Source of the DNA: Lachnospiraceae bacterium
Lineage (GTDB): Bacteria; Bacillota; Clostridia; Lachnospirales; Lachnospiraceae
NCBI GenBank assembly: GCA_910574805.1
Contig: CAJTCV010000003.1
Location: 186,001 to 250,000, forward strand
DNA: 64,000 nucleotides
Direction of reading: 5' to 3'
The translations under genes and the position numbers were made by a program. The notes below the pieces were generated by a model. It worked only from the letters and a program-made list of their open reading frames with translations, was not told the DNA's origin and made no database searches. Positions within the stretch are counted from its first letter, which is position 1; each line of letters starts with the position of its first letter. Positions 51,090-59,722 of the stretch are shown in pieces.

Positions 51090-51591
51090 GAGAAATGTCA
51101 CACTGATCGGCATGCCGGGGGCCGGGAAGAGCACGGTGGGCGTGGTGCTGGCCAAGGTGCTGGGGTATCGTTTCCTGGATTCGGATCTGGAGATACAGGA
51201 GCAGACCGGGAAGCTGCTTCATGAGCTGATCACAGAGCTGGGAGACGAGGGATTTCTTCGGCTGGAAGAACAGGTCAATGCAGGACTTCGGGCGGACCGG
51301 TCGGTGATCGCCACCGGCGGGAGCGCGGTCTATGGAGAGGCGGCCATGGCGCATCTGCGGGAGATCTCCACGGTCGTCTACTTAAAGTTGTCCTGCGAGA
51401 GCCTGAAAGAGCGCCTGGGGGATCTGCATGAGCGGGGTGTGGTGTTAAAGCCCGGACAGACGCTCCGGGATCTTATGGAGATCCGGACGCCGCTGTATGA
51501 ACGGTATGCCCATGTGACCATAGAGGCAGAAGGCAGGGACATCCGGCAGATCGTAGGCGCGATTACAGATGCTCTGCAAAATAACGAATAA
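51082..51591 (+). CDS. Shikimate-kinase-family protein
   Basis: 169 residues. Walker A GMPGAGKSTVG (10-20), DSDLEIQ and the ATGGSAVY segment place it with shikimate kinases. The latter reads GGS instead of the usual GGG, and the LID region lacks the typical RPLL arginine motif. It overlaps deoD, and no aromatic pathway gene is near. It may be a shikimate kinase or a relative with another small hydroxylated substrate. Confidence 0.75.
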   Translation: MNKRNVTLIGMPGAGKSTVGVVLAKVLGYRFLDSDLEIQEQTGKLLHELITELGDEGFLRLEEQVNAGLRADRSVIATGGSAVYGEAAMAHLREISTVVYLKLSCESLKERLGDLHERGVVLKPGQTLRDLMEIRTPLYERYAHVTIEAEGRDIRQIVGAITDALQNNE

Positions 51592-52201
51592 GTATTCCGC
51601 CGTCGGCCAGATCGGTCCGGCGCGGGGACATGCCCGTCCGTTCGGGGTGCCACTGGACCCCCAGGACGGGCATCGTGCTGTGCTCCAGCCCTTCGATGAC
51701 GCCGTCCGGGGACGTCTGCGTCACAGTAAGCCCGGGAGCGGCTGTTCTGACTCCCTGGTGGTGCGCACTGTTGATGAGGCAGGTGCTTCCATAGAGCAGG
51801 GATAAAAGAGATCCAGGCAGGCAGTCTGCGGGATGGATCTGATCCTGTCCGTCCCAGCGGTGGATATTGGCAGAAGGCAGGTGCTGGATCAGGCTGCCCC
51901 CAAAAAAGACATTGATCAGCTGCATCCCCCGGCAGATGCCAAGGACCGGTCTGCCGGCGGAGAGAAACGCGCCAAGGAGGGCGAACTGCGCCCGGTCCAG
52001 CTCCCGGTCGACAGACAGGGAGCCCTGATCCTCCTGTCCGAACCAGGAGGGGTGAATATCTCCGCCGCCGGGCAGCAGGAGTCCGCCGAAGGAGGACAAA
52101 TCCGCCGGATGGAGGTCTGTTTCAAAGGCGGCATGGCAGAGGGAAAGTGCGCGTTCGTAGTTGGCTGTATGTTCCGGGATACCGGCGATGAGAATCTTCA
52201 T
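51563..52201 (-). CDS. Class I glutamine amidotransferase-like peptidase C26 (gamma-glutamyl hydrolase type)
   Basis: 212 residues from ATG 52201 with AGGAG upstream; an open frame extends much further 5' but lacks family similarity. The nucleophile cysteine is in LGICRGMQLINVFFGG (about 95-110), preceded by LLLPGGGDIHP, and the His-Glu pair is in VLGVQWHPERTG. The PuuD/gamma-glutamyl-GABA hydrolase group fits. Its last 29 bases overlap the convergent shikimate-kinase-like gene. Confidence 0.88.
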   Translation of the reverse strand: MKILIAGIPEHTANYERALSLCHAAFETDLHPADLSSFGGLLLPGGGDIHPSWFGQEDQGSLSVDRELDRAQFALLGAFLSAGRPVLGICRGMQLINVFFGGSLIQHLPSANIHRWDGQDQIHPADCLPGSLLSLLYGSTCLINSAHHQGVRTAAPGLTVTQTSPDGVIEGLEHSTMPVLGVQWHPERTGMSPRRTDLADGGILIRYFAEHL

Positions 52202-52387
52202 GGGCGGCTCCTGCGCGTATGTTATCTTAGTATATGTACAGAAGGGCACCTGTGCCACAGAAGAGGTGCTGCGGGAATCCGGGGGTTCTGCGGCAGGGGC
52301 GGTCCGGAGCCGTCCCAGGAACCTGTGCAGGGGAAATGAATATTTTATAAGCAGAGAACAAAGATGCCCACAGAAAGGGAAGGGAAT

Positions 52388-53428
52388 ATGGCAATGGAAA
52401 AAGGCTGCATGGAGCTGGCCAAAAAACTGCATCAGAGTGTGCCGGTGGTGGATGCGCATCTGGATCTGGCAGGAGAGCTTTTCTTCCGGGTACAGAACGG
52501 GGAGCAGGATCCGCTCCGGAGGCATTATCTTGAGGATCTTCGGACAGGCGGGGTGAATCTTCTGGTATCGTCCGTGTATCTGCGGGATGATCAGGCTGCG
52601 GAGGGCGGCCTTCGGGCGGCTCTTGATCAGATCAGCGTCCTGATGGAGGAGGTGGAGCGGAATGAGGCCTTCTGTCTGGTCCGGACGGCGGGAGAGATGG
52701 ATCAGGCATTCCGGGAGGACCGCATCGGTATACTTCTGTATATGGAGGGGCTGGACTGCATCGGCAGAGATCTGAAGCTTCTGCGGATTCTGTGGGAGCT
52801 GGGGGTCCGGGGGGCGTCCCTGACCTGGAGCCGGAGAAATCTCCTGGGGAACGGCTGTTGCAGGGCGGGCCAGCAGATTCAGATCCCGGGAGGACTGCCG
52901 CCTGAGGGCGTGGAAGCCATAAAAGAGATGGAGCGGCTGGGGATGTTTCTGGATATCAGCCATCTGAACGACGAGGGATTTGAAGAAGTGTGCCGGATTG
53001 CAGAACGGCCTTTCTGCGCAACCCACTCCAACAGCCGGCAGGTACATTTTAATTACCGGAATCTCACAGATGTGCAGATGGAGCGACTGGCGGCTCAGGG
53101 AGGCGTTATGGGGCTGAACGGATGTGATCTGATCGTCGGCTGTACAGATGGGGAGGATGCGCTTCCCCTGCTCTGCAGGCATGTGGAGCATGAGACCGCG
53201 GTCATGGGACCGGGCCATGTGGGACTGGGGCTGGACTTCTGTGATTCCTATACTGAGGCAGAGCCCAAATATACATACAGGGAGAGTCACAGCGACTGCC
53301 TGGTGAATCACAGCCACCTTCCTGAGCTGACAGCGATGCTTCTTCAGAGGGGGATGGCAGAGGAACAGGTTACAAAGGTGATCGGCGGCAGCTGGGCGGA
53401 CTATTTTCGGCGGGTCCTGCCGAAATAA
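52388..53428 (+). CDS. Membrane dipeptidase (renal dipeptidase, M19 family)
   Basis: 346 residues from ATG 52388 (AAGGGAAGGGAAT upstream; ATG 52364 and 52394 also possible). Zinc ligands: VVDAHLDLA (about 20-28), YMEGLDCIG, LDISHLNDEG and ATHSNSR. It hydrolyses dipeptides, often with D-residues. No signal peptide, so cytosolic in spite of the name. It is divergent from the C26 peptidase, which suggests a peptide-recycling pair. Confidence 0.92.
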   Translation: MAMEKGCMELAKKLHQSVPVVDAHLDLAGELFFRVQNGEQDPLRRHYLEDLRTGGVNLLVSSVYLRDDQAAEGGLRAALDQISVLMEEVERNEAFCLVRTAGEMDQAFREDRIGILLYMEGLDCIGRDLKLLRILWELGVRGASLTWSRRNLLGNGCCRAGQQIQIPGGLPPEGVEAIKEMERLGMFLDISHLNDEGFEEVCRIAERPFCATHSNSRQVHFNYRNLTDVQMERLAAQGGVMGLNGCDLIVGCTDGEDALPLLCRHVEHETAVMGPGHVGLGLDFCDSYTEAEPKYTYRESHSDCLVNHSHLPELTAMLLQRGMAEEQVTKVIGGSWADYFRRVLPK

Positions 53429-53440
53429 TCGCATTTTTCC

Positions 53441-53469
53441 TTGACAACCGGGCGTTTCCTGCATAAAAT
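53441..53469 (+). promoter_or_regulatory. Promoter of the tyrS T-box transcript
   Basis: TTGACA (53441-53446) and TAAAAT (53464-53469) are 17 bp apart, just upstream of the T-box leader. Confidence 0.85.
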
Positions 53470-53474
53470 ACCTG

Positions 53475-53755
53475 TATGGAACAGCGATGACAAGAACAAG
53501 TAGCAGCCGTACAGAACCCACAGAAAGCAGCCGGCAGATGAGAGGCGCGGGGAACGGCGTCTGTGAATACCTCTTTGAGCTTCCCTCTGAAGCGCGGGTG
53601 GCGTGGGTAGGAGGCGACGGACGCACCCGTTATCGTGCAGGGTATGGCTGACATACCTGTTGAGGCAGTACATGTGAGTGTGCTGTGAAAAAAGGTGGTA
53701 ACACGGGAAGAAGGAGACTCCCGTCCTTTTAGAAGAAGGACGGGAGTCTTTTTGA
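53475..53755 (+). promoter_or_regulatory. T-box riboswitch (tyrosine) in front of tyrS
   Basis: The conserved T-box core AAGGTGGTAACACGGG (53692-53707) is followed by a terminator stem GACTCCCGTCCTT (53716-53728) with AAGGACGGGAGTC (53736-53748) and TTTTT. The core CACGGGA can pair with the terminator 5' arm as antiterminator. In stem I, GAATACCTC (53565-53573) offers UAC at 53568-53570 as the tyrosine specifier, which fits the downstream gene. Uncharged tRNA-Tyr would allow read-through. Confidence 0.93.
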
Positions 53756-53791
53756 CGGGAGACTTCTGTCCGGATTATGTAACCCGGGACG

Positions 53792-53852
53792 GCATCGGAA
53801 AATCAGAAGCCCGGAGGTGCTTCCAGACGATGGGCATCTGGCTTTCCGATGC
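53792..53852 (+). other. Extra hairpin between T-box terminator and tyrS start
   Basis: GCATCGGAAA (53792-53801) pairs perfectly with TTTCCGATGC (53843-53852), with inner partial pairing. It leaves the AAGGAGG ribosome site (53864-53870) free. Its role, perhaps RNA protection or processing, is unknown. Confidence 0.55.
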
Positions 53853-53875
53853 GGAACTGTAATAAGGAGGAACAC

Positions 53876-55096
53876 ATGCAGCTTTATGATGAACTGGTGG
53901 CCAGAGGGCTGATCGCCCAGGTGACCAATGAAAAAGAGATCAGAGAGATGGTCAATAACGGCAGGGCGGTCTTTTATATCGGCTTTGATCCCACGGCGGA
54001 CAGCCTCCATGTGGGACATTTTATGGCGCTGTGCCTGATGAAGCGTCTGCAGGAGGGCGGCAACCGGCCCATCGCGCTTATCGGGGGCGGTACGGCCATG
54101 ATCGGGGATCCGTCCGGAAGGACGGATATGCGTCAGATGATGACGCCGGAGGTAATCCGGCACAACTGCGACTGCTTCCGGAAGCAGATGAGCAAATTCA
54201 TCGATTTCTCGGAAGGAAAAGCCCTCATGGTGAACAATGCGGACTGGCTGATGCCCCTGAACTATATCGAGATGATCCGGGATGTGGGCGGATATTTCAG
54301 CGTCAATACCATGCTCCGGGCAGAGTGCTACAAGAAGCGTATGGAGAAGGGCTTAAGCTTCCTGGAATTTAATTACATGATTATGCAGAGCTATGATTTC
54401 CTGCAGCTCTATGAGAAATACGGCTGCAACATGCAGTTCGGCGGAGACGACCAGTGGTCCAACATGCTGGGCGGTACGGAGCTGATCCGAAAGAAGCTGG
54501 GGAAAGATGCCCATGCCATGACCATTACCCTGCTTCTGAATTCCGAGGGCACCAAGATGGGTAAGACCGCCAAAGGTGCCGTCTGGCTGGATCCTGAGAA
54601 GACCTCGCCCTATGAATTTTACCAGTACTGGAGAAATGTGTCAGACGCGGATGTGCTCAAATGTCTGCGGATGCTGACCTTCCTTCCGCTGGAGCAGATT
54701 GATGCCATGGACCGGTGGGAGGGCAGCCAGTTAAATGAGGCCAAGGAGATCCTAGCATATGAGCTGACAAAGCTGGTGCACAGCGAAGAAGAGGCGGGAA
54801 AGGCCCGGGAAAGCGCCCGAGCCCTGTTCGGGAGCGGCAGCGCGGAAGAGATGCCCACGGCAGAACTGACCATGGAGGACTTCCGGGACGGAAAGGCGGA
54901 CATCCTGACCATCCTGCACAGGTCCGGCCTCTGCGCCTCCCGCTCTGAGGCCAGAAGGAATGTGCAGCAGGGCGGCGTGACCGTGGACGGAGAGAAGGTG
55001 ACAGATATCAGCGCCTCCTACACGCCGGAGCAGGTGCAGGCCGGTCTGGTAGTGAAGAGAGGGAAGAAGAGCTTTAAAAAAGTAGTATTGAAATAG
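53876..55096 (+). CDS. tyrS: Tyrosyl-tRNA synthetase
   Basis: 406 residues from ATG 53876 (AAGGAGGAACAC upstream). The class I HIGH motif is HVGH in GFDPTADSLHVGHFMALC, the KMSKS loop is KMGKT in EGTKMGKTAKGAVWLD, and an S4 RNA-binding domain forms the C-terminus (LCASRSEARRNVQQGGVTVDGE). It charges tRNA-Tyr and is controlled by the T-box upstream. It ends at a 16-bp bidirectional terminator. Confidence 0.97.
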   Translation: MQLYDELVARGLIAQVTNEKEIREMVNNGRAVFYIGFDPTADSLHVGHFMALCLMKRLQEGGNRPIALIGGGTAMIGDPSGRTDMRQMMTPEVIRHNCDCFRKQMSKFIDFSEGKALMVNNADWLMPLNYIEMIRDVGGYFSVNTMLRAECYKKRMEKGLSFLEFNYMIMQSYDFLQLYEKYGCNMQFGGDDQWSNMLGGTELIRKKLGKDAHAMTITLLLNSEGTKMGKTAKGAVWLDPEKTSPYEFYQYWRNVSDADVLKCLRMLTFLPLEQIDAMDRWEGSQLNEAKEILAYELTKLVHSEEEAGKARESARALFGSGSAEEMPTAELTMEDFRDGKADILTILHRSGLCASRSEARRNVQQGGVTVDGEKVTDISASYTPEQVQAGLVVKRGKKSFKKVVLK

Positions 55097-55104
55097 AAAA
55101 ACAA

Positions 55105-55150
55105 AAGATGTCTCAAAACATGCATTGGGCTGTTTTGGGACATCTTTTTT
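55105..55150. terminator. Bidirectional terminator between tyrS and the RpiR regulator
   Basis: A 16-bp stem, AAGATGTCTCAAAACA (55105-55120) with TGTTTTGGGACATCTT (55131-55146) and one G-T pair, has T runs on the plus strand and A runs at the other end. Confidence 0.92.
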
Positions 55151-55154
55151 GTTG

Positions 55155-56012
55155 TTACATCATTTTTTCGGTAATGATCTGTGAAGTTTTCTGTTTGTTC
55201 TCTTCTGCCTTTTCCCCCATAAGCCGGTAGACCTCCGCGTAGAGGGTGTCGATCAGGAACAACTGCGCAGTTTTGGCGGCGATGGAGCCGCCCTCCAGCG
55301 GACCTTCGTTGGCTCCGCAGAGCAGCAGTGTGGAAGCATACTGTGCTGCCGGAGATTTCAGGAACTGCGTGATAAATACCACATAGACTCTGGAACTGTG
55401 GCAGATCCGGGCAATCTCGATGCAGTCCTTGGTAATCCCGGAGTTGGAGAAGATGATCGCCATATCTCCTTCGCTCAGCAGCGCCGCCTGGGTCAGCTGC
55501 ATGTGGGCGTCGGTGTTGTAGATGACGTTGGGCAGGATCTTGATCAGCTTGTTCCGAAATTCTCCGGCGCTGGTGCCGGAACCGCCGAATCCGAACAGAT
55601 TGATCGTCCGGGCGGTCAGGATCGTATTGACGACTCTGGGGATAGCTTTGAAGTTCAGCGTCTCATACGTCTGTTCCAGTGCAGAACGATAGGCGTACAG
55701 GACATTTTTTGCAGTGTCCCTGCAATTGTCCGTATCGATGACGTTGATGGTCTCCTTTTTTTTCGCGGCTTCCGGCGAAGCGGCGCTCAGTGCAAGAGAA
55801 AGCTTGAAATCCTGGTAACCTTTCAGCTCCAGCGTGCGGCAGAAGCGGAAGACGCTGGTCTCGCCCACATCGCACAGCCGGGACAGGTCTGTGATCGTGG
55901 AATTGAGGGCTGTCTGGGGAGAAGAGAGGACAAAATCCGCCACTTTTTTTTCTGCCTTTGTCATTTGAGAGTATTTTCCGGTGATCTCGGTCATCAGATT
56001 CGTTGTGGTCAT
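55155..56012 (-). CDS. RpiR/MurR-family transcriptional regulator
   Basis: 285 residues: N-terminal HTH_6 domain (about 1-80; MTKAEKKVADFVLSSPQ and ITDLSRLCDVGETSVFRFCRTLELKGY) and a C-terminal SIS sugar-phosphate-binding domain (about 125-265; FGFGGSGTSAGEFRNKL, IFSNSGITKDCIEIA). It is divergent from the ManNAc/sialic-acid operon and is most likely its regulator, probably sensing ManNAc-6-P or GlcNAc-6-P. The long AT-rich intergenic region holds palindromes suited to this family. Confidence 0.92.
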   Translation of the reverse strand: MTTTNLMTEITGKYSQMTKAEKKVADFVLSSPQTALNSTITDLSRLCDVGETSVFRFCRTLELKGYQDFKLSLALSAASPEAAKKKETINVIDTDNCRDTAKNVLYAYRSALEQTYETLNFKAIPRVVNTILTARTINLFGFGGSGTSAGEFRNKLIKILPNVIYNTDAHMQLTQAALLSEGDMAIIFSNSGITKDCIEIARICHSSRVYVVFITQFLKSPAAQYASTLLLCGANEGPLEGGSIAAKTAQLFLIDTLYAEVYRLMGEKAEENKQKTSQIITEKMM

Positions 56013-56160
56013 CAGGCTACCTCTGCTTTCTTGATTGCCGCCGGTGCAAGGGGTGGCTTATTTTTCTCGTTCACGCTCATTATATCATAAAAAACAATGA
56101 TGTCAAATAATGGGAACTGTTCGAAAAAGAAATGGAAAAAATTTTATCTGAATAAAAAAA

Positions 56161-56377
56161 GAAAAATTTTTCAAAATAATTAGCACAAATAAAAAGAGCG
56201 GACTTCTCTTGAAATTACGTTATAATATATAAAAAATACGGATTATAAACATCTGTAATATAAAAAATAACGGTTGACAGATAAAGAAGACGGTGATAAT
56301 ATAGGATTTGTAATAGAAAATATTTTGCCAATTTAAAAAATAAAAACGAATAAAATTCATAAAAAGAAAATATTTTC
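56161..56377. promoter_or_regulatory. Promoter and RpiR operator candidates of the nan-type operon
   Basis: In the 431-bp gap 56013-56443 three palindromes of one type occur: GAAAAATTTTTC (56161-56172), GAAAATATTTTG (56316-56327) and GAAAATATTTTC (56366-56377), fitting the GAAA-N-TTTC sites of RpiR regulators. A promoter TTGACA (56274-56279), 17 bp, TAATAT (56297-56302) lies between them. A direct repeat of about 18 bp (TAATATA...AAAAATA-CGG; 56223-56241 and 56256-56273) overlaps the -35. The two downstream palindromes would block elongation or open-complex formation. Confidence 0.65.
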
Positions 56378-56443
56378 AAAAGAACTGTAAATAAACAGGG
56401 GGTTTAAATTGGCAGAACAACAGAAGAAAAGGAGGAACTGGAA

Positions 56444-57796
56444 ATGAAAAAGAGGATCGTAAGTGTGCTGTTGTGTATGACCATGCTTTCGGTTATGCTG
56501 GCAGGCTGCGGGGGAAAGAGCGGCAGCAGTGACGGAGGCGGCAACACGGGGAGCGGCACAGACAGCGGTACAGACGGTACGGCGACAGCTTCGGACGATA
56601 AACCTTTTGCAGGGGAGAAGCTGACGGTGCTGTACATGTCCGGAGTTTATGCGGATGCGGCCAAGAGCATTGTGGCTGATTTTGAGGCGGAGACCGGAGC
56701 GACGGTGGAAGTGGTGGATTTCCCGTATACGACGCTGCATGAGAAAGCGCTTCTGGATCTGACCAGCGGCACCGGTTCTTACGATATCATTGATGTGGCG
56801 AGCCAGTGGGACGGTGAATTTGCACCCTATATGACGGATCTGGGCCCAATGATGGAAAAAGACGGTTATCAGACGGATGTATTCATCGAGAATGTATTTG
56901 CAAACAGCGGACTCTGGCAGGGAACGACCATGGGAATCCCCAATGCCAGCACACCGCAGCTCTTTGCTTATCGGACGGACCTTCTGCCGGACGGACTTCC
57001 GGATACCTGGGAGGAGTACCGTACAGCGGCAAAAGAGCTGACCGATCCGGACAGCGGGATGTACGGTATCTCTGTCTCTGCGACGACCGGACAGCTGGGC
57101 GGCGTATTTGACTATGTGCTCTGGTCCATGGGCGGCGCCTGGGCGGATGAGGGCTGGAATGTGACCATTGATTCTCCGGAGACGAGAGCAGCCCTGGAGC
57201 ACCTGAAGGAAATCCAGGACTATTCAGATCCGTCCATCCTGGCATGGGGCGTGGAAGAGTCCATCAAGGCATTCCTGGACGGCAACGCGGCGATCTGTGA
57301 GACATGGCCGACGCTGGGACTGGTCCAGGCGGCAGATGATGAGACGCAGTCCAAAGTGGCTGGAAAATGGGCGCTGAGCCTGATCCCTCATGACAAGACC
57401 GGAGCAACGCTTCTGAGCGCATGGGATGTGGCGATTCCGGCGGCTTCCAAAAACCAGGAGCTGGCATGGGAATGGATCAAGATGTATACAAGCGAAGAAA
57501 ACCAGAATAAGTTCTATGATGAGTTCGGCATCCTTTCTCCGAGAAAAACGTTCTGGGAGCGGGACGGCATCAAAGGTACTTATATGGATACAGTAAGAGA
57601 AGCACTGGATACTGCAAATATGTGGTGGAGAGTGCCGGCGTCTACGGAAGTGGATACCATGCTGAATACGGTGGTCAGCGAATACATGTCCGGACAGACG
57701 GATCTGGAGACGGCGGTACAGAAGATGAAGACGGGCATCGAAGAGGCTCTGAAGAACGCTCCGCCGGAAGAAGGAACCAAAAACTACAATCTTTGA
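56444..57796 (+). CDS. Sugar ABC transporter extracellular substrate-binding lipoprotein (family 1)
   Basis: 450 residues. The lipobox LAGC (cysteine 22) follows a short signal peptide; a Gly/Ser/Thr-rich linker leads into a family 1 solute-binding domain (KLTVLYMSGVYADAAKSIVADFEAETGATVEVVDFPY). It captures a carbohydrate outside the cell for the two permeases downstream. With NanE and a ROK kinase in the operon, the substrate is likely ManNAc, sialic acid or 2,7-anhydro-sialic acid. No ATPase gene is in the operon, so a shared MsmK-type ATPase is expected elsewhere. Confidence 0.9.
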   Translation: MKKRIVSVLLCMTMLSVMLAGCGGKSGSSDGGGNTGSGTDSGTDGTATASDDKPFAGEKLTVLYMSGVYADAAKSIVADFEAETGATVEVVDFPYTTLHEKALLDLTSGTGSYDIIDVASQWDGEFAPYMTDLGPMMEKDGYQTDVFIENVFANSGLWQGTTMGIPNASTPQLFAYRTDLLPDGLPDTWEEYRTAAKELTDPDSGMYGISVSATTGQLGGVFDYVLWSMGGAWADEGWNVTIDSPETRAALEHLKEIQDYSDPSILAWGVEESIKAFLDGNAAICETWPTLGLVQAADDETQSKVAGKWALSLIPHDKTGATLLSAWDVAIPAASKNQELAWEWIKMYTSEENQNKFYDEFGILSPRKTFWERDGIKGTYMDTVREALDTANMWWRVPASTEVDTMLNTVVSEYMSGQTDLETAVQKMKTGIEEALKNAPPEEGTKNYNL

Positions 57797-57850
57797 TTCG
57801 GAAATCAGTGCATATTGCAGATTTTTGATTATCGGATAAAAGAGATAAGA

Positions 57851-57883
57851 TGGGGCAGGCGGGAGTACTGGCTGCCCCATTTT
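57851..57883 (+). terminator. Attenuating hairpin between SBP and permease genes
   Basis: TGGGGCAG (57851-57858) pairs with CTGCCCCA (57872-57879), followed by TTTTC. Such a partial terminator commonly keeps the permeases less abundant than the binding protein. Confidence 0.75.
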
Positions 57884-57923
57884 CATAAACAGGATAATTT
57901 TCACAGTAAAAATGGAGACGATT

Positions 57924-58838
57924 ATGGCAAAAAAGAAAAGTAACCCGTCTGCAGTCAGAAAGAGCAAAAGCGACAAAGTCGCATCGTGGCTGTTCGTGAC
58001 GCCGACGATGATCTTTCTGGGGATCACTGCACTGCTGCCGCTTCTGTATTCCGTGTATCTGAGTTTTTTCAGGCTGAAACTGAATCTGCCCAACGCGGTG
58101 CCGGAATTTACCGGCCTGTCCAACTATATTAAGATGCTGACCGATGAAACTCTGAGAATCAGTACCACCAACACCCTGTTGTTCGCAGTGGTGTCGGTGG
58201 CGCTGGAAGTGGTGGTGGGCCTGATGGTCGCCATGGCTTTCTGCTCGGACAAAATGTGGGCCAGATGCGCCACCTCGGTATTTTTGATTCCGACGATCAT
58301 GGCTCCGGTGGCCATCGGTACGCTCTGGAGGATGATGCTGGACGCCACCACGGGCATCATCAATTATTTCCTGAGCTTTTTCGGGGTGCCCAGCATCACC
58401 TGGCTGAGCAGTCCGAAGACGGCGATGATATCGGTGATCCTTGTCAATGTGTGGCAGCTGGCGCCCTGGGTGACGATCATCTGTGCGGCGGGCCTGAAAT
58501 CCATTTCCCCGGATATGCTGGAGGCGGCGTGCGTGGACGGAGCGTCCAACGGAACGATCTTCCGGCGGATCGTGCTTCCGATGATCGCACCGCTTCTGAC
58601 CATTGTGGTGATGCTGCGGTTTGTGGATGCGTTTAAAGTCTTTGACACGGTTTATGTCATGACGAACGGCGGCCCGGGAACCGCTACGGAGATGCTTCCC
58701 AACTATATCTATAAACAGGGGCTTCGTTTCTTTGACGCAGGATACTCCGCGGCGCTGGCTATTGCCTTTGTGCTGGTCATGACGGTTGTGACGGTTGGAT
58801 TCCTGAAACTCAGAGACAGACTGGAGGCGGAGATATGA
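57924..58838 (+). CDS. Sugar ABC transporter permease (MalF/UgpA type)
   Basis: 304 residues from ATG 57924; an upstream ATG at 57912 is possible. Six membrane helices are expected, and the cytoplasmic EAA loop LEAACVDGASNGTIFRRIVLPMIAPLL (about 205-231) is the ATPase contact. It pairs with the next permease; stop and start overlap (ATGA). Confidence 0.93.
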   Translation: MAKKKSNPSAVRKSKSDKVASWLFVTPTMIFLGITALLPLLYSVYLSFFRLKLNLPNAVPEFTGLSNYIKMLTDETLRISTTNTLLFAVVSVALEVVVGLMVAMAFCSDKMWARCATSVFLIPTIMAPVAIGTLWRMMLDATTGIINYFLSFFGVPSITWLSSPKTAMISVILVNVWQLAPWVTIICAAGLKSISPDMLEAACVDGASNGTIFRRIVLPMIAPLLTIVVMLRFVDAFKVFDTVYVMTNGGPGTATEMLPNYIYKQGLRFFDAGYSAALAIAFVLVMTVVTVGFLKLRDRLEAEI

Positions 58839-59710
58839 GAAAAAAGACCAATACGAAATTACCCACTGTTGACAATATCATCGGTAATTTTGCCGGCCGT
58901 CCGGCCCGGGCGGTGATCGTGGTCGTATCGCTGATCATGATTCTCTTTCCGCTGTACTGGCTGCTCACCAGTTCCCTGAAGATCGAGGCGGAGTATCTGT
59001 CCAATCCGCCGGTGGTGATCCCCAGCGTCCTGACCGGGGAGAGTTATCAGTCGGTATTCGGCAAAGACCATATGCTGCAGATCTTTTTCAATACCTTTGT
59101 TGTGGCGGCGGCTTCCACCGCGATCTCGGTTATATTCGGGAGCATGGCAGCCTATGCAGTCGCCAGAGGGAGCATTGGCAGCCGCGCAAAGAAATGGTTC
59201 GGCCTCTGGTTCATGGTGCAGAAGATGTATCCGGCCATCGCCACGGCGATTCCGGTCTACCTGGTCATGCGTACCCTCCATCTGATCGATACGCGGACCG
59301 CGCTGGTCATCATGAACACCAGCTTTAATCTGCCCCTGGTCATCTGGCTGATGATGGGATTTTTCGAACAGCTTCCAAAGGAGCTGGAGGAGTCGGCCAT
59401 GCTGGACGGATGCGGATTTACGAGAAGATTTTTCCTGATCATCTTCCCGCTGACGAAGCCCGGGATGATCGCTGCGGCGATCCTGGCCTTTGTGGGCGCA
59501 TGGAATGAGTTCCTGTTTGCCTGCATCCTGAGCATCAACAAATCCAAGACGCTGCCCGTGCTGATTGCAGGATTCATTACAGACCGCGGTCTGGAATGGG
59601 GTCCAATGGCTTCTACGGCGGTGATTACGCTGGTTCCGGTGCTGATTCTGGTATGGGCGCTGCAGAAGCATTTCGTTCAGGGTCTTGCCATGGGTGCGGT
59701 GAAAGGATAG
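58835..59710 (+). CDS. Sugar ABC transporter permease (MalG/UgpE type)
   Basis: 291 residues with six membrane helices and an EAA loop ELEESAMLDGCGFTRRFFLIIFPLTKPG (about 185-212). It forms the heterodimeric channel with the preceding permease for a carbohydrate. Twelve bases separate it from the GDSL esterase gene. Confidence 0.93.
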   Translation: MRKKTNTKLPTVDNIIGNFAGRPARAVIVVVSLIMILFPLYWLLTSSLKIEAEYLSNPPVVIPSVLTGESYQSVFGKDHMLQIFFNTFVVAAASTAISVIFGSMAAYAVARGSIGSRAKKWFGLWFMVQKMYPAIATAIPVYLVMRTLHLIDTRTALVIMNTSFNLPLVIWLMMGFFEQLPKELEESAMLDGCGFTRRFFLIIFPLTKPGMIAAAILAFVGAWNEFLFACILSINKSKTLPVLIAGFITDRGLEWGPMASTAVITLVPVLILVWALQKHFVQGLAMGAVKG

Positions 59711-59722
59711 GGAAAGAAGAAT

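Noticed and set aside
52202-53626. N-terminal extension of the C26 peptidase frame
   Set aside because: The open frame runs opposite the dipeptidase gene; the family domain and a ribosome site begin at 52201.
56209-56226. TTGAAA and TATAAT as nan-operon promoter
   Set aside because: Only six bases separate the boxes; the TTGACA at 56274 with 17-bp spacing is far better.
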